Below, one piece after another: positions 1 to 13,139 of a stretch of DNA of 64,000 bases. Numbering within the stretch: position 1 is the stretch's first letter; every line of letters starts with the position of its first letter. The DNA lies in the NCBI RefSeq assembly GCF_003573695.1, contig NC_039362.1, positions 200,809,215-200,873,214 of the forward strand. The letters are read 5' to 3'. This DNA is from Papaver somniferum. Its lineage: Eukaryota > Streptophyta > Magnoliopsida > Ranunculales > Papaveraceae. The translations under genes and the position numbers were made by a program. The notes under the pieces were generated by a model, which saw nothing but the letters and a program-made list of their open reading frames with translations, had not been told where the DNA came from and made no database searches.

Positions 1-768
1 TGTTTTAGTCCCCTCCATAAAGTAACTCATATATTGAGTAGCTCTTATGTTGTTAAAACAAGACAGGAGAAAATAATAATAATTGGTGAGCAAAGCATTA
101 CAGGAAAAAATCTACTACAAACTAAAACATTCGTATATCTCAATAGAAGATATAAGAACTACAATAAAAACGCATTTAGTTTCTTAGGTTCTGACGTGAA
201 CCATTAGAAGCATGTCATTTGAAACTTAACAAGATTCAAAGACTAAGAGCTTCATACTGGAGGTGTCACTATCATTGGTCAGTGCAGTTCAAGGAAGCAC
301 CTTTTAGTCCACTAAAAACATGTAAAGCTGGGTACCGGTATCGGATCACTCGAAACATATTATAGTGTCTGGCATCTTCTCAAATTACAAATTACAGCTA
401 GATTACAAATACAGTTCTTATGTATCTGATAAACTTGATGGATGAACAGATTACAAAAAAAAAAAAAATCCCCAAAGCTCATGCTTGAAACAAATATTCT
501 TGTTATGGTACCAAATTATAATCCTAACAAACAGAAAAGTATGGAAAACATGAAATTACGGGAAAAAAAACACACCATATCTTGAAAACCAACTAGACAT
601 TCATTGACATTACTGAAAATTTTTAAAAGACCCGACACTTATAAAATACTAAACAAACAAACAATCCAGAGACACTCACTTAACAAACTAAAAAGGAACA
701 CTTTTAAGCATCCACCTAAGCCAAACTCTTAATAAACTTCAAAGGTTGTGATTCTAGGAAAATAAAAA
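1..768. other. Non-coding 3' flank of the transposase-like gene
   Basis: AT-rich sequence with no supportable reading frame. It lies downstream of the minus-strand gene that ends at 769, so part of it is probably that gene's 3' UTR. A short poly-A run sits near 456. I see no RNA gene or element boundary here. Confidence 0.4.
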
Positions 769-2308
769 CTAAGCATCTTCCTGAATAGGATTCAAGTCTG
801 CAGCAACACTTGGGTTACGAGCCAGTACTTGATTAAGGACATTTTGTCGGAAACTTGCAGCATCCTCTTTCATCTGTTGAACTTGGTCTTCGCACTGCTT
901 GATTTTATCATCCTTGGTTGCAAGGAGTGCAAAGAGTTCTTCTATCTCCTCATCAGAAAGCCCGCGGTTACGGTGTCTTTTTGATTTCCTCTGCAGAACT
1001 TCGTCGTATATTTCATTTTCATCAGGTGTACCTCCTGCTACAATGCCTTGCTCATGCATCTCAACCATTTTGTCCTAAACATGTAAGTTGATTTTGTCAA
1101 TATAAAAAATTCATTTTTTCAAAACCTGGACTAGACTACCTTCTCCACAGTTTAGAAAACATTTTAAACCACTGCATATTTATAAAGAAAGTGCACAAAG
1201 AATCTGTAATTAGAAATGTAATCCGCAGTTGATTCGACATACATACTGAACGTGAGCTGTTTCAGATATCCAAACACGCTGATCCTCTTTGATATGTGTG
1301 TGAGTATCGTAAAACGTTTGTATTTTGGCAGCTTGCACACCCAAAAGTTTTTTCTGGAAGAAGAAGAGAAAATATCAACAAAGAACAACATAGTTACATT
1401 TTACACATTACTGATTTTTAATCAGAAATACCTTCTCTAAGCGCACTTGAAACGCCCGAGAACCCCCACAGTGGTTGTACTCGACTTGCTTCCGGTTGTT
1501 CGTCCCTTCTGCGGACCGCTTCTGAAATTTGAATACAGAGTTAAAATAAATATGCATAACCTATAATTTATAAATAAGAAAACAAATTAAGAACCAATTG
1601 CTTAACCTTAAATTTCTCTGAAGCAAAATGATTACATAACCATAACCAATTCTCTTGTGAGACGTTCTCGAATGGCTTCGAGCGAGCTTCTTCAATAGTT
1701 TTGCACTTTTTGAAGTGCGCTGACATTTGAGTCCTATAGTTGTTGTACCTTCGAGCCATACAATCATTTAGGTATTTCTTGATAGAAGGCCGCGTAGTGT
1801 CCAGTTCGAACTTTTCCTATAATAACATAATAAAGTTTGACAGGTGGATCAAAAAAAGATCTCAAAACACATTTTTGGAAGAGTTCTGCCTACCTTGACA
1901 CGTTCAATTAGAACAACCCTATCTTGCTCAGGAATTTTCTTCCAAGAGGTATGTTGCATCGGAGCAAAGTCACGAACAATTATGCCACATTCTGTAGATA
2001 ATTTGCATCTATTTGTGGAGATTGGTTCCCCCACTATATCTGAGAATTTGATGGACATTTTTCCATGTTGGGTGAACCAATCATCCAGATCTATGCCACG
2101 TGATCGTCCACGGACATTCCGTTTCCCCAATGCAGATACTGCAATTATAAAAACAACAATGAAGATATTTGAAATCATTGCGGACATCTCAAGAAAAAAC
2201 TAATTGCATCTCGGTATCAACTGTAATCATTTGCCGATATGGTTTTTCTAATTAGTAAACTTTACCAGCATCATTTGGAGCACCCAAACGTTCCAAACGT
2301 TGTTCCAT
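769..2308 (-). CDS. Transposase_24-type (Ptta/En/Spm) plant transposase-derived protein, six exons
   Basis: Six exons on the minus strand join without any stop: 2308-2266, 2138-1894, 1816-1607, 1521-1432, 1353-1243 and 1074-769. All introns are GT-AG and the phases agree, giving 334 codons plus stop. The start is the first ATG, in MEQRLERLGAP. Exon 2 carries the basic RGRSRGIDLDDW block and a W-x2-I-P-E-Q-D-R segment. Exon 3 has the NYRTQMSAHFKKC region. Exon 4 has NRKQVEYNHCGGSRAF, matching the conserved HxGGS/AF patch of plant Transposase_24 proteins. Exon 5 has the Y-D-T-H-T segment followed by W-I-S-E. Exon 6 is a charged, probably coiled-coil tail. These proteins accompany En/Spm-type transposons but lack the DDE nuclease, so a catalytic role is not expected. 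Family assignment is from motif memory. An intact frame and a TATA box suggest it is, or recently was, expressed. It could be a domesticated gene or an element-borne one; no CACTA ends flank it. Confidence 0.72.
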
Positions 2309-2381
2309 TATGTCTTAGTAGTGTGTAAACCTGATTATTAAGGAGAAATACAAGATCATAAGAACACTTAAAAACACACAC

Positions 2382-2400
2382 ATATATATATATATATATA
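2382..2400. repeat. (AT)n microsatellite
   Basis: About ten AT units in a row inside the 5' untranslated region or first upstream intron of the minus-strand gene. Confidence 0.9.
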
Positions 2401-2620
2401 TTTAAAGATTTGAATCAAACACAAAGAAACTATCCATGTAAAAAAGAGAAATCACACGATGAGAAATTTTGTTTCTCATTGAGATAAACAATCAAGCTTT
2501 AGAATCTACTAATGAATCGAGAAAATTAAAGGGTTAAACAACAATCTGGAAAGAACAATACCGACTTTCAGAGGTGATGTATATGAACTTTGTGAGTCGA
2601 AGTCAATGATCCGAGGGCTT

Positions 2621-2628
2621 TATTTATA
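2621..2628 (-). promoter_or_regulatory. TATA box for the transposase-like gene
   Basis: The minus strand reads TATAAATA here, in the context CATCTATAAATAAAGCCC, the common plant TATA form. It lies 313-320 bases upstream of the start codon at 2308. The implied transcription start, about 30 bases downstream near 2590, leaves a long leader that may hold a 5' UTR intron. Confidence 0.55.
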
Positions 2629-3028
2629 GATGAGAAAAATGGAGTACTGAGCGGGAAGGATCCCGCCAAAAGGAAGTTTTCTTTTGATCTGCATCCCGCC
2701 AAAATTTGAGAAGTTATCCTAATTCAAAACAACCCACTAAAATAAGTGTCTCTTTGATGGTTACAACCGCATCAGAAATTTTTCGTTCATCCATATCTTC
2801 CTGAAGTTTTTTTTTTTCTTTACACGTTATGGTGGGGTAGAAGAAGCAACCTATGGGATGTATCCATTAGCTCATGGTTAATGAATATATTCCAGCACAA
2901 GCTAGTGGTTCTGCTAGGTGTTTTATGAGTATGAGAAACTAAGAACAACACAGACCTGAGGAAGACTCGAAGTTGATGGTAAAGGGATTTGTCTCTTCCG
3001 TTGTAGAAGGAGAGAAAAATGGAACTTG

Positions 3029-3040
3029 TATTTATACAGT
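3029..3040 (-). promoter_or_regulatory. Second TATA-like site
   Basis: The minus strand reads TGTATAAATACAAG around here. No coding sequence follows it before the transposase-like gene's own TATA box, so it may be an orphan promoter or a chance match. Confidence 0.25.
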
Positions 3041-3076
3041 GATGTTTACATATTTAAGATGAGTCAAGAAATAAAA

Positions 3077-3204
3077 ACTAAATAATCTAGTTCCCTAAAA
3101 CACAAAAATTCTATACTAATTTTTACATATATAGCTGAAAACTAAATAATCTAGTTCCCTAAAATACAAAAATTCTATACTAATTTTTACATATATAGCT
3201 GAAA
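3077..3204. repeat. 64-bp tandem duplication
   Basis: Units 3077-3140 and 3141-3204 are identical except for one base (acacaaaaa versus atacaaaaa). The near identity points to a recent duplication. Confidence 0.95.
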
Positions 3205-3412
3205 TCAATGTCTTCTATAATAATCTTCGGTCACAGCTAGCTCATCTCCATTGACTTTTGGTACAACTATTTAGTTGGCTTTTGTAGGCAGACTATTTGA
3301 TGCATATATCTCCCAAGATAAATGCTTTATCTTTTGCATTTAAAACAAAATTGATATTGCATGTGTGGAATTTTCTCACATGCAACTGTGGATCTTAACA
3401 GGTGGTTCAAGT

Positions 3413-3680
3413 TAATTTGGGTGGCGAGAAATCAGCCATGAAATTGAGGTGCGGCTGTTGAAATTTAGTGGTCGAAGGAGAAATTAAATGTAGTATTAGA
3501 ATGTGTATGGGATTAGGATAGGTATGTTTTCCCCGATTCGAATTGAGCTATAAAGGCTCGTACCAAGTTGCCGACTTTGCAGCACTAGAGCATACGAAAT
3601 GTCTGGATGCAAGAGTATCCTGGAGAAAAATAAATAAGCAAAAGCTTGTCTATTTATATTTCCTAATTAGTCTATAAAAT
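3413..3680. repeat. Dispersed direct repeat, copy 1
   Basis: This stretch is repeated with moderate divergence at 4141-4385. Shared landmarks are ggtggcgagaaatca, ggattaggatagg, gagctataaa followed by gctc.taccaagttgc, and atacgaaatgt.tggatgc. I do not recognise a gene in either strand; it may be an exon remnant. Confidence 0.75.
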
Positions 3681-3860
3681 AAGCATTCATGTTTCTATAG
3701 AATTCGTATTTGCATGAAACCGAACTTACATACGAATTATAGCTACTTCGAGTGACTATTATATCGAAGAAGCTTGAGATTAACGATTAGGGACATCTTT
3801 GGACGGTAGATATTTGATTTAAGACTGTCATGCGGATCAAGGAAAGTGTGTTTTCTTTGT

Positions 3861-4140
3861 AACGACTAAATAACTATGAATCATGAAGCTCCAGGAGGGT
3901 TCTGACTTCAAACTTTGCATGATACATCATCGAAATCTATAAATATGAAGCTCAATATCAATTTGAACTTCAAATTCGGTATAACGACAAACAAACTATG
4001 AATCATGAAACTTTGGCAGGGTTCTGACTTAAACTTGGCCTGCTACATCATCGAAATAGATTGAGTCGATTCGAACTTCAAATATGATGCAACGACATAG
4101 AAACTATAAACCAAGAAGCTCCGGGAGGGTCTGACTTCAA
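3861..4140. repeat. Imperfect tandem repeat, three copies of about 110-120 bp
   Basis: Copies begin near 3861, 3980 and 4090. Each contains aacgac.....aactat.aa.ca.gaa..t, then a gggttctgacttcaa-like segment; copies 1 and 2 also share a tacatcatcgaaat segment. The array sits between the two dispersed copies at 3413 and 4141. Confidence 0.75.
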
Positions 4141-4385
4141 GTTAATTTAGGTGGCGAGAAATCATCCATGAAATTGAGGTGCTGTTGTTTAAATCGAGTG
4201 GTCGACAGAGAAATTATAGGATTAGGATAGGTGGGTTTTCTCCGATTCGAATTCCCATAGCAAATGGAGCTATAAAAGCTCATACCAAGTTGCGGACTTT
4301 GCAACACTATACGAAATGTTTGGATGCCATAGTATTCTGGAAAAAAAAATAAGCAAAACATGTGGATTTAGATTTCCTAGTTTGT
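4141..4385. repeat. Dispersed direct repeat, copy 2
   Basis: Second copy of the 3413-3680 sequence, with indels including an extra block near 4255. The only frame here, 74 codons on the minus strand, is not shared with copy 1, so I do not call it a gene. Confidence 0.75.
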
Positions 4386-4474
4386 CTACATATTAAGCAT
4401 TTAGATTTCCTAATTTGTCTACATATTAAGCATTTAGATTTCCTAATTTGTCTACATATTAAGCATTTAGATCG
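4366..4474. repeat. 33-bp tandem repeat, 3.3 copies
   Basis: The unit atttagatttcctaatttg plus tctacatattaagc starts at 4366, 4399 and 4432, with a partial fourth at 4465. Copies 2 and 3 are identical. Confidence 0.95.
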
Positions 4475-4497
4475 TTGTTAGATTATCCACTATTTTG

Positions 4498-4925
4498 TGA
4501 ACCATTGTATGCCTCGTGTCATCTCCGATTAGCCAAATTATCTATATTGTATTTGTAAATATATTATTAAATTAGAAATCTACTTTTTTTTTATATCTGG
4601 TTGATTAAAATGTACACCAGAGGTCTATCTCTAGCAATTGAACCAGTGTATGCCTCGTCTGATCTCCGATTAACAAAAATATCTATGCCGGATCCCTAAA
4701 TACAACATTAGACCAGAAATCTGCCTTATTTAATATACAGTTGATAAGAATGTAGACCAGGTCTATCTCTAGCAATGTGAACCATCGTATTCCTCATCAC
4801 TCCGATCACCCGAAATATCTTTAATGGATCTCTAAATATACTATTGAACTGCAAGATCTGCTAATTTCCATATTTGGTTGATCAGAATATCCACCAGAGG
4901 TTTATCTCTAACAATGTGAACCAGA
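4498..4925. repeat. Imperfect tandem repeat, period about 140 bp, three copies
   Basis: Units start near 4498, 4637 and 4778, with a stub at 4917. Each runs from gaacca.tgtat.cctc, through ctccgat.a.c and atatctat, to ggttgat.a.aat.t..acca and ggtctatctctagcaa. Divergence among units is high, so the array is old. Confidence 0.75.
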
Positions 4926-5623
4926 GTACGTCTAGGAATAAAATCGACCCCGCTAGATCAGCAAATTACTTATTAATCCATATTTATGCATCTTATATCC
5001 AAATCTTGTTCGATATAAGTTCGATCTCAGAAACTTATATTTACTATTCAACGGGACAATCTTCAGTTTGTTGTATGTCAAATACATCTTCAGACGGGTG
5101 TTCATCCTCGAATGTCGGAATTTTGTTTGTTATCATTTCGTTATCTGAAACTCAAGATTTATTACTTACTAAAATAATATCGATTAGTTCGTTGTGGAAT
5201 TTCGAATTAGAAAATCGGAAACTCGAGATTTATTTCTATTTCATCAATCTCATTCTCAAAATGGATTCCCTAATAAAAATCAGATCGACCTTGTTATTCA
5301 AAACATATATATTATTATTCCTACACATGTCCAGCTCAATATGATAATCTCCTCATAACACAAGTTTGCATTATTACCTCGATAGTCTATAATACAATTG
5401 GATTTGTGTCTCATAAACTGATTAGTGAATTGAAATCTACCGATTTTTTGCACTTAAAAACGGATTCTCAATCAGAAATTAGATCAGATCACGTAGGTCA
5501 AAATAAAAATCTGCATACGAGTCTCTGATCTTAATATAATGTCACAGTCTTGTTCCTTATACCTTTTTTGTCATCTAGTAACAACCCCCAAATAACTGGA
5601 CTAGGTCCCAAACTAGCCAGGTT
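4926..5623. other. Unassigned AT-rich sequence
   Basis: Contains one open stretch of 156 codons (4874-5344, plus) with no recognisable domain, biased to I/S/L as expected for AT-rich non-coding DNA. I see no gene. Confidence 0.3.
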
Positions 5624-5631
5624 ATTATGGG

Positions 5632-6180
5632 TAGGGGTGTCAATGGAAGAATATCTGTCGGATATTTGGAAATCCGTATTTGATAGGTTAAGCGCTATTG
5701 GATATATTCGATAATCGATAATATCCTATAGCATATCAAAATCAAATATTGATTCCGATATGCTAAGCTATCAGATATCGGATATTTGATATCCGATAAT
5801 ATCCTATAGGATATCAAAATCAGATATCGTTTCTGATATGCTAAGCTATCATATATCGGATATTTATACGATAATATCCGGTTCCAATAAAAATGTTAAA
5901 AACTCTATAAAACATGTTCATAATTGAAATTTAAGTTCAATTTGTCAAACATTTCATATTGGATATCAAATATAGTTAGGGTAAATTACAAATCAGTCCT
6001 TGTTTTTATCGGATATCTAATATTAACAATTCTGATGGAGCCTAATCCGATTCCGATATATTAAGGAAGAAATATTCGATAGAATATCCGATCTGATATT
6101 CGATAAAACGGATAAAATCTTATAGGATCGCGAATATTCGGAAACGGATTCCGGATATCGGACAAATATTGACGGGCCTA
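5632..6180. mobile_element. Non-autonomous hAT-like element with 8-bp target duplication
   Basis: The left end taggggtgtcaat and the right end attgacgggccta are inverted repeats (10 of 13 bases). Flanks attatggg (5624-5631) and atcatggg (6181-6188) form a 7-of-8 target duplication. The 549-bp interior has no coding potential. It is built from short GGATAT/ATATCC motifs in both orientations, giving extensive self-complementarity. hAT elements make 8-bp duplications and TAGGGGTGTCAA-type ends are common in plants. Confidence 0.82.
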
Positions 6181-6769
6181 ATCATGGGCTCTTAAATTTT
6201 GCATCTAAAATCTATTGGCGCTTCATTTTTGTGCAAACCGAACTTCCCTCCCAATCAACCCGCCTAAAATTTCACCACGTATCAGAAAAATCTACTTTTA
6301 TGCCAGCTCTAGAAGAAAATCCCTAAATCTTCCCATTTATCTCTCACACGTCTCAACGTGTTGTGTGTTCTGCCTCAAGAAATTCCTCAAAACCCTCGTA
6401 CTCCCATTATGGGTTTCCCGAAGATGAAACTCTTTCTCAAATTTCTCCATCTCTTTTTCTACATCAAGCAGGTAAAATATTTCTCCGCTTCTGTTTCTAA
6501 AGTTGGTTCTCGTTTTCGACATGACTCTCCATCACAGTTATGAATTGGACTCCAGATGGTTGTCGTAGGTATATAACTGAACTACTTGATAAGTTGATTT
6601 GTTTTCTGTTGATTTGTTTTCTCTCTTTGTATATCTAATTGTTGATCAATGTATGAATTTGACAGGCTGTTGTATTATGTATAACTTTCAGCCGTACCTT
6701 CATGTCCAAGCACGAGGATGCACATTGGGAAAGGCATGGTCCATGTAAAATTTTTATTTGGTGTATGTG

Positions 6770-7973
<1,204 letters not shown>

Positions 7974-7999
7974 GCAAACTGTTCAGAAGTAATATCATT

Positions 8000-9050
8000 G
8001 ATCAGTACGTAGAACTAGCGTTTTATTATAATAGTGAACTTTTTTTCTTGCGGAAAAGAAACCTCTGTGTTCTGGTTCCTTATATTTTTGGATGGTATTA
8101 AACTTGTTTAATTATCACACTTGTTTCTTTTGTTTTCCTTTTATTGATTTTCTTTTTTCATGTTGCATTCTTAATGTTTTTTCATTTGATTTTGAGAAGT
8201 AGAAGTGCCAAAACAATTGCTGAAGATCAAGCTGTGTCGAGTAAGTTCTCTGATAATTCCTATATGTGCTCCCCTTGCACCATTTTTTCTTAACACGACT
8301 CTTCCTAAGATTGCTTTCCATCTGAGTTTGACGTGTTTATTTCTTATGGTCTTTTTTCTGGCAGGGGAGCCGTGAAATATTTAGCTTATGTTGTTACATG
8401 TCGTGCCAGTAAAAATGTCATTTCACCTCTAGTTCAGTGCACAGCCCATGTGTCCTGGCATGTTAAGCTCAATTGCAACTTTAATGGAGAGTGAAGACCC
8501 CAATCACAAATTTCAATTATTGAATGAACTACATGCAGTGGAAGTGTGGAACATGGTTGTTCAGCATCATAATCCGAATAAGATCACCCAGATTTTCAAT
8601 TTGAGTTACAAGCTTTTTACTCCGTGCTCCTATAAGTAAGTACTGCATCTTCACACTATTGTTACGTATAGTTTGTTTCTTCTGAAAATTGTAGCATGGA
8701 TACAAACATAAAAATCCTTGTTGCTGTCTTTGATGCTACATTTTATAATGATTTTCTTATGGATGCTGGACCTATAGGAAATGTACAATCAGAGAAAGAT
8801 ATACAAAGAATACAGCTGTTGAGTATTGGTTATTCATGCAGCTGTTGCTGCACCTTCGAAAATCTGAAGCCACTTAGTTTTATGTTATCGGTTATATATA
8901 GGTGCTAGAAGTACTCTTCAATAACTTCAATAGCTTCGACACAAGTGAGCAGTTAGAACTTAGAAGTTATTAGTCCATTGTGAATGTAATAAGAGATTGG
9001 AGAGTTGTGTTGGATTGTAAACAAAAACTATTTGTATAAATGAAAATATT
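8000..9050 (+). other. Unassigned, possibly transcribed sequence downstream of the L19 pseudogene
   Basis: Two short frames, 8448-8639 (63 codons, containing LLNELHAVEVWNMVV) and 8696-8908 (70 codons), look more protein-like than chance. The first ends next to a plausible donor (aagtaagtac at 8635). I do not recognise the protein and cannot show that it is a gene. Nothing else is visible here. Confidence 0.2.
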
Positions 9051-9891
9051 TTTCAATGGATCTTTCGGAGACGAACATAATTGTGTGCATAAACATAATA
9101 TTATGACAATTTTTCTCTTCACATAAATAAAGTATTTGGAGACGAAAGATCCGCTTACATTTTATTTTTTTGGAGGCAAACTTTTTGGTCTCAGAATTTA
9201 TTTGCTGGTGAAAGGTTTTGTCTATAAAACTGTTTTCATGGACAAATTTATTATTCTTAAAAACTGTTTATTTTGGATCGAAATTCTTAGTTTAGAAAAT
9301 CATTAGTTATGAGACGAAAACTTTTGTCGACTGAAATATTTCTATCGGCCAATGAATTAGTCTCTAAAACATTTATTTCAAGACAACATATGTTCTCGCT
9401 ATTTTCTTTATTTGTAGGCGAATTATTTGGTCCATAAATTCATTATTTTTTGGCCGAATTTTTTTTTTCGAAAACCACTTTCAAAAACAATAATATTAGT
9501 CATTAAAAGGTTGCTTGGGAGATGAAAATATTTGTAGCTACGGTATGTAATAAAAACAAAACATTTGGTCGGCATAATTTATTATTGAAACGAATATCAG
9601 TTGTCATTAAAACAATTTATTGAGGAAGTTTTTCCCTCGCCAAAAATAATTCTAATGAGATAATTTTTCGCCATTCACTTTATTTTTGGAGACAAATTAT
9701 AGTAGTTGTTGAAAGAGTTGTACAATAACAAAAAATTTGGCGTCATTAAAATAATTTCTTATGACCATTAAACGTTTCCACGACGATGATTAGCTGACGA
9801 AAAAAAAATCGCCCCAGATCCTTTTTGACGACAAAATAAGATGGTTTTGTGAAGAAAATATTTGTCACTAAATGCCCATTTTCTTGTAGTG
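9050..9891. mobile_element. CACTA (En/Spm)-type terminus, other end not found
   Basis: The stretch ends in ttttcttgtagtg at 9879-9891, the reverse complement of the typical CACTACAAGAAAA terminus. The preceding 800 bases carry repeated ggagacgaa-like motifs, as in CACTA subterminal regions. I could not find the partner CACTA end or a 3-bp target duplication, so the left boundary is arbitrary and the element is probably truncated. Confidence 0.5.
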
Positions 9892-11419
9892 ATATATGTT
9901 CAAATACTTGCCACGCATACAAAGGAACTTCACGGAGTCAGGATGTTACTGAGGCTTCCATATTTTACCTTATAACACTATGATTTCGTCACATACTTCA
10001 CCAACAAGAACACACATTAGTCGTACGAGGAACAATTCGTGGTCTTGATTTTAACATAAGACAAGCCCTTATGACATTCTCAATTGTAGGAGTAGAGTGC
10101 AACTGTTCCTGCAGTTACACACATATACATACTATCATTTTGTGTTAAAAAGAGTATGTGCACGCGGTAGTGTCAAAGCATAAATCATGTTTTCCGCTGA
10201 AAATACTATATATGTATACTACCGTACGATAACCATTTTGGACGCCGTAATATCTGAAAGAGATATATTGTGTGCATGCATAATTGAATTAATCATGAAG
10301 CTTAAAACAAACGAATGAGACAAGCAGATATTTTACCTCTCTTGTTCAGAGAAACTCACCATCATGATTGGTATTTCATTTGAAATTTATTGTAAGTTCC
10401 ATTTTGCGATTCAAGGGGGGTTCATTGGTATAATCGCTTTTTTTATGAGCTCGCAAAGCCAAAATCTGTGTCATTGAGAAGATCCATTTATGTAGATGCT
10501 TAAAGTTGTTTTTCCCGCACCACATATTCCCAAGAATTACTATATACAATAAATCTATTAAAGAAAAAGTTTGATAGCAAAAACCATGTATTCATCAAAT
10601 TTGGGGTGTACTCTTTTGAGTGCTTATTGGTTTCTGAGTTTTTTTCTTTCACGAAATCCAGGATATATTTTAGACAGTGATGTATGTTCGTTGATTAAAA
10701 ATACCATCTACAATATGTTTTATTTATAGACAAATAGGAGTATGTACTTCATCATTTAGATTGCATATTTATTTACCTAATAAAGAAAATCTAACATGAT
10801 TCTGGTTATAAATAGGTATGCATTCATTGAGTATCTTCTCTTTCTTTTCTTTTTTACGAAACTACTCATAAATGTGAGATTTTGATTATAAAGTAGGCGT
10901 GCATTCGTTTATCACCTGACTACGTATTAAAATAACTTTGAAAACATAAGACAATTCATTGGAAGAAAAAAGTACAATAAATATTTTTCTTTAATAAATA
11001 AACGGGAATCAAACCTGAATGATTCAGGACAAGATAAACAAATTGTTGGAAAAATACGCGGTTTCGGTTTTTCGGAAATCCTATTCATGTGACAAACAAA
11101 ATACTAACAAAGAAAAGAGTTAGAAATATTTATCGGATTGTTTGATCGAGGCGAGGTACTCCTCTTTCCTTAAAGACAATTCATACACGCATACAGTGCT
11201 CACGGTTCTACCGGTGTCGTCTTCCAAGATACAACCATCACACCTTGTACTACTTGGCCAGCGAATGTTGACAATTACCACGCTCTTAGAGTCGACTCTG
11301 ACTGTTGAAATAAATACTTGTTTCTTGCTTCTCGAAACTTGTGAAAATCCATATAAAACAAAACTAGGAAATGAATTTTAACATAAAATTATAACACAAA
11401 TTACATAATTGCAAATCAC
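9892..11419. other. Unassigned AT-rich sequence
   Basis: No coding region, RNA gene or element boundary that I can support. A 79-codon frame at 11142-11381 has no recognisable features. Confidence 0.3.
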
Positions 11420-12500
11420 TCTAATACCGGAACAAGGTGACGAATCTCTAATAACATGTTAAAAGAATCACAAGTAACCAGTAGCCGTAGCAGTGTCGCC
11501 AGCTTATAAATTTTGTACTTATCTCTCATAGATTCACAATGTTATCTCTGGAAAGCTGTTTAACAATTTGTTCTTCGGTGTCATATAATTTTTCCATGGT
11601 CACCAGTTACTTATTCATTAGATTTTGTATATGCCTTTCCGGTTTTTTCTTGTTTAGTTTTTCCAAACATGACAATAGTTTTTTAATTTTGTTTTTTGGT
11701 AATCCAAACACATTATTTTTCCAAAAATTCACTTGGTTACCCAGATTTTCCAAGTATTGAATCATGGCTATTGTAGGGTTACTGCTATCACTATTACAAC
11801 AATTATGTATTAATTCTATGCAAGATTTCCTATCGACACTAGGAATTTTAAGGTTGATTTCCTAAATTGATTCAACCATTCTATGTTAATAAAAGGCTTG
11901 TCGATTCCTGGATGTTTTCTACCCCCTCCCTATAGTTATTCCATGTAATTTAGCCCCTTGATAATCATAATCTTCTAAAGCCGACCGTAAAGAAGAAGTC
12001 TATTAAAGGGTTCTGCCTCACTTTCTACGAAAGGAGCACCTTCTTGTTTATCATCTTTGAAAAGAGTTTGGTTACAGTCTCCTATAACCATCCAAGCCAT
12101 CTTATTATAGTTAACTTTAACTGAAATTTCTTCTAAAAATTTCCAAGAATCAAATTTATGTGGCTTGTATCGTAAACCGTAAAATCATGTTAACAACCAT
12201 TCCTTCTCAGAGAAGTTTGTTTCAACTAGGACATTAATCATATTAGAGTTAAAATGCATTATCTCAAATTTAAACCATCTACCCATGCCATAACAAGTCC
12301 TCCTATTATGCCCAATAGGTCAACAATGAAGACTTTAGGAAAATCTTTCATGAATTTCCTAACCTCGGATCTCTTTTTCTTTGTCTTAAACAAAAAAAAA
12401 ACAATAACTAGGTTCTCAGAATTAACTAAGAAACTGAAATGTTGCCTGGTATTTTTTGAACCACATCCTTGGGCATTCCAAGCTAGGATTTTATTTTAAA
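11420..12500 (-). pseudogene. L1-type LINE fragment, endonuclease region
   Basis: Read on the minus strand, 12500 to about 12250 encodes NKILAWNAQGCGSKNTR and later GIIGGLVMAWVDG, the start of an apurinic-type endonuclease of plant L1 elements. Around 12100 it encodes AWMVIGDCNQTLF, the counterpart of the usual VIGDFN motif. From 11760 to 11530 it carries the W-x3-VFG and EEQIVKQLSRD spacer that precedes reverse transcriptase. Stops and frameshifts are frequent and no RT motifs follow, so this is an old 5'-part fragment. The start codon position reads AAT instead of ATG. Confidence 0.72.
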
Positions 12501-12951
12501 AAGATACAATAAAGCAAAGAACTTACTACCCAAATTTATACTAACAATCATACCAATCGGCAAGACATAGAAACAATAATTTTATAGAAGTATAAAAAGA
12601 TTAGGTTACTTTTATTTACCTGGATCCCCTCGTTTTGCAGGCAGTAGTTATAGCAGCATTACTAATTGATTTGGACATATCTAGAGGCTTTGAACTCGAA
12701 ACTAGGTTAGGTCCATACTGGTTGAGATGAATTTTCTTTATATCCACCAAATCCATCGAATTAGAACCTAAGGAGCAGTTTTCTTCAATCTAAACAATGG
12801 TTTTCTTTCTATTATCAATATGCATGAATTATGATTTTAAACCACGTAAAAACCACTAGCACACACAAGGTAGGATCGCCCTGCAGAGAAAAAAAGGGGA
12901 TTTCATTTATGAGTTTTGTTGCGAGTGGATAGTTTATATGTAATTCAAAAT
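12501..12951. other. Unassigned sequence
   Basis: Directly upstream of the LINE fragment's endonuclease. It could include remains of ORF1, but I see no zinc knuckle or other motif. The short frame at 12815-13078 overlaps the neighbouring MITE and is not a gene. Confidence 0.25.
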
Positions 12952-13139
12952 CAGTGGCGGATCTAAAGCTAGACTTGGGCTGGCTTAAGCCACCCCCAAA
13001 TTTGGAATTTAAAAAAAAAATAGGTAATAGAGCTAAGCCAATTCCAATGCAAACCCGGCTGAAATTTTTACAAGCCACCCCTAAAATGCCGAAACTTTTT
13101 CCAAGCCACCCCTAGTTCCAAATCCTAGTTCCGCCCCTC
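12952..13139. mobile_element. hAT-type MITE with perfect 8-bp target duplication
   Basis: The 188-bp element begins cagtggcggatcta and ends tagttccgcccctc, imperfect inverted repeats (11 of 14). It is flanked by ttcaaaat at 12944-12951 and again at 13140-13147. Internal segments repeat caagccacccct. CAGTGGCGGA-type ends with 8-bp duplications are typical of plant hAT MITEs. Confidence 0.92.

Noticed and set aside
4874..5344. 156-codon frame as a gene
   Set aside because: No recognisable motif; composition matches AT-rich intergenic sequence and a repeat stub overlaps its start.
8448..8908. Two short frames as exons of a gene
   Set aside because: A plausible donor exists but no identified homologue, start or end, so it is listed only as an unassigned region.
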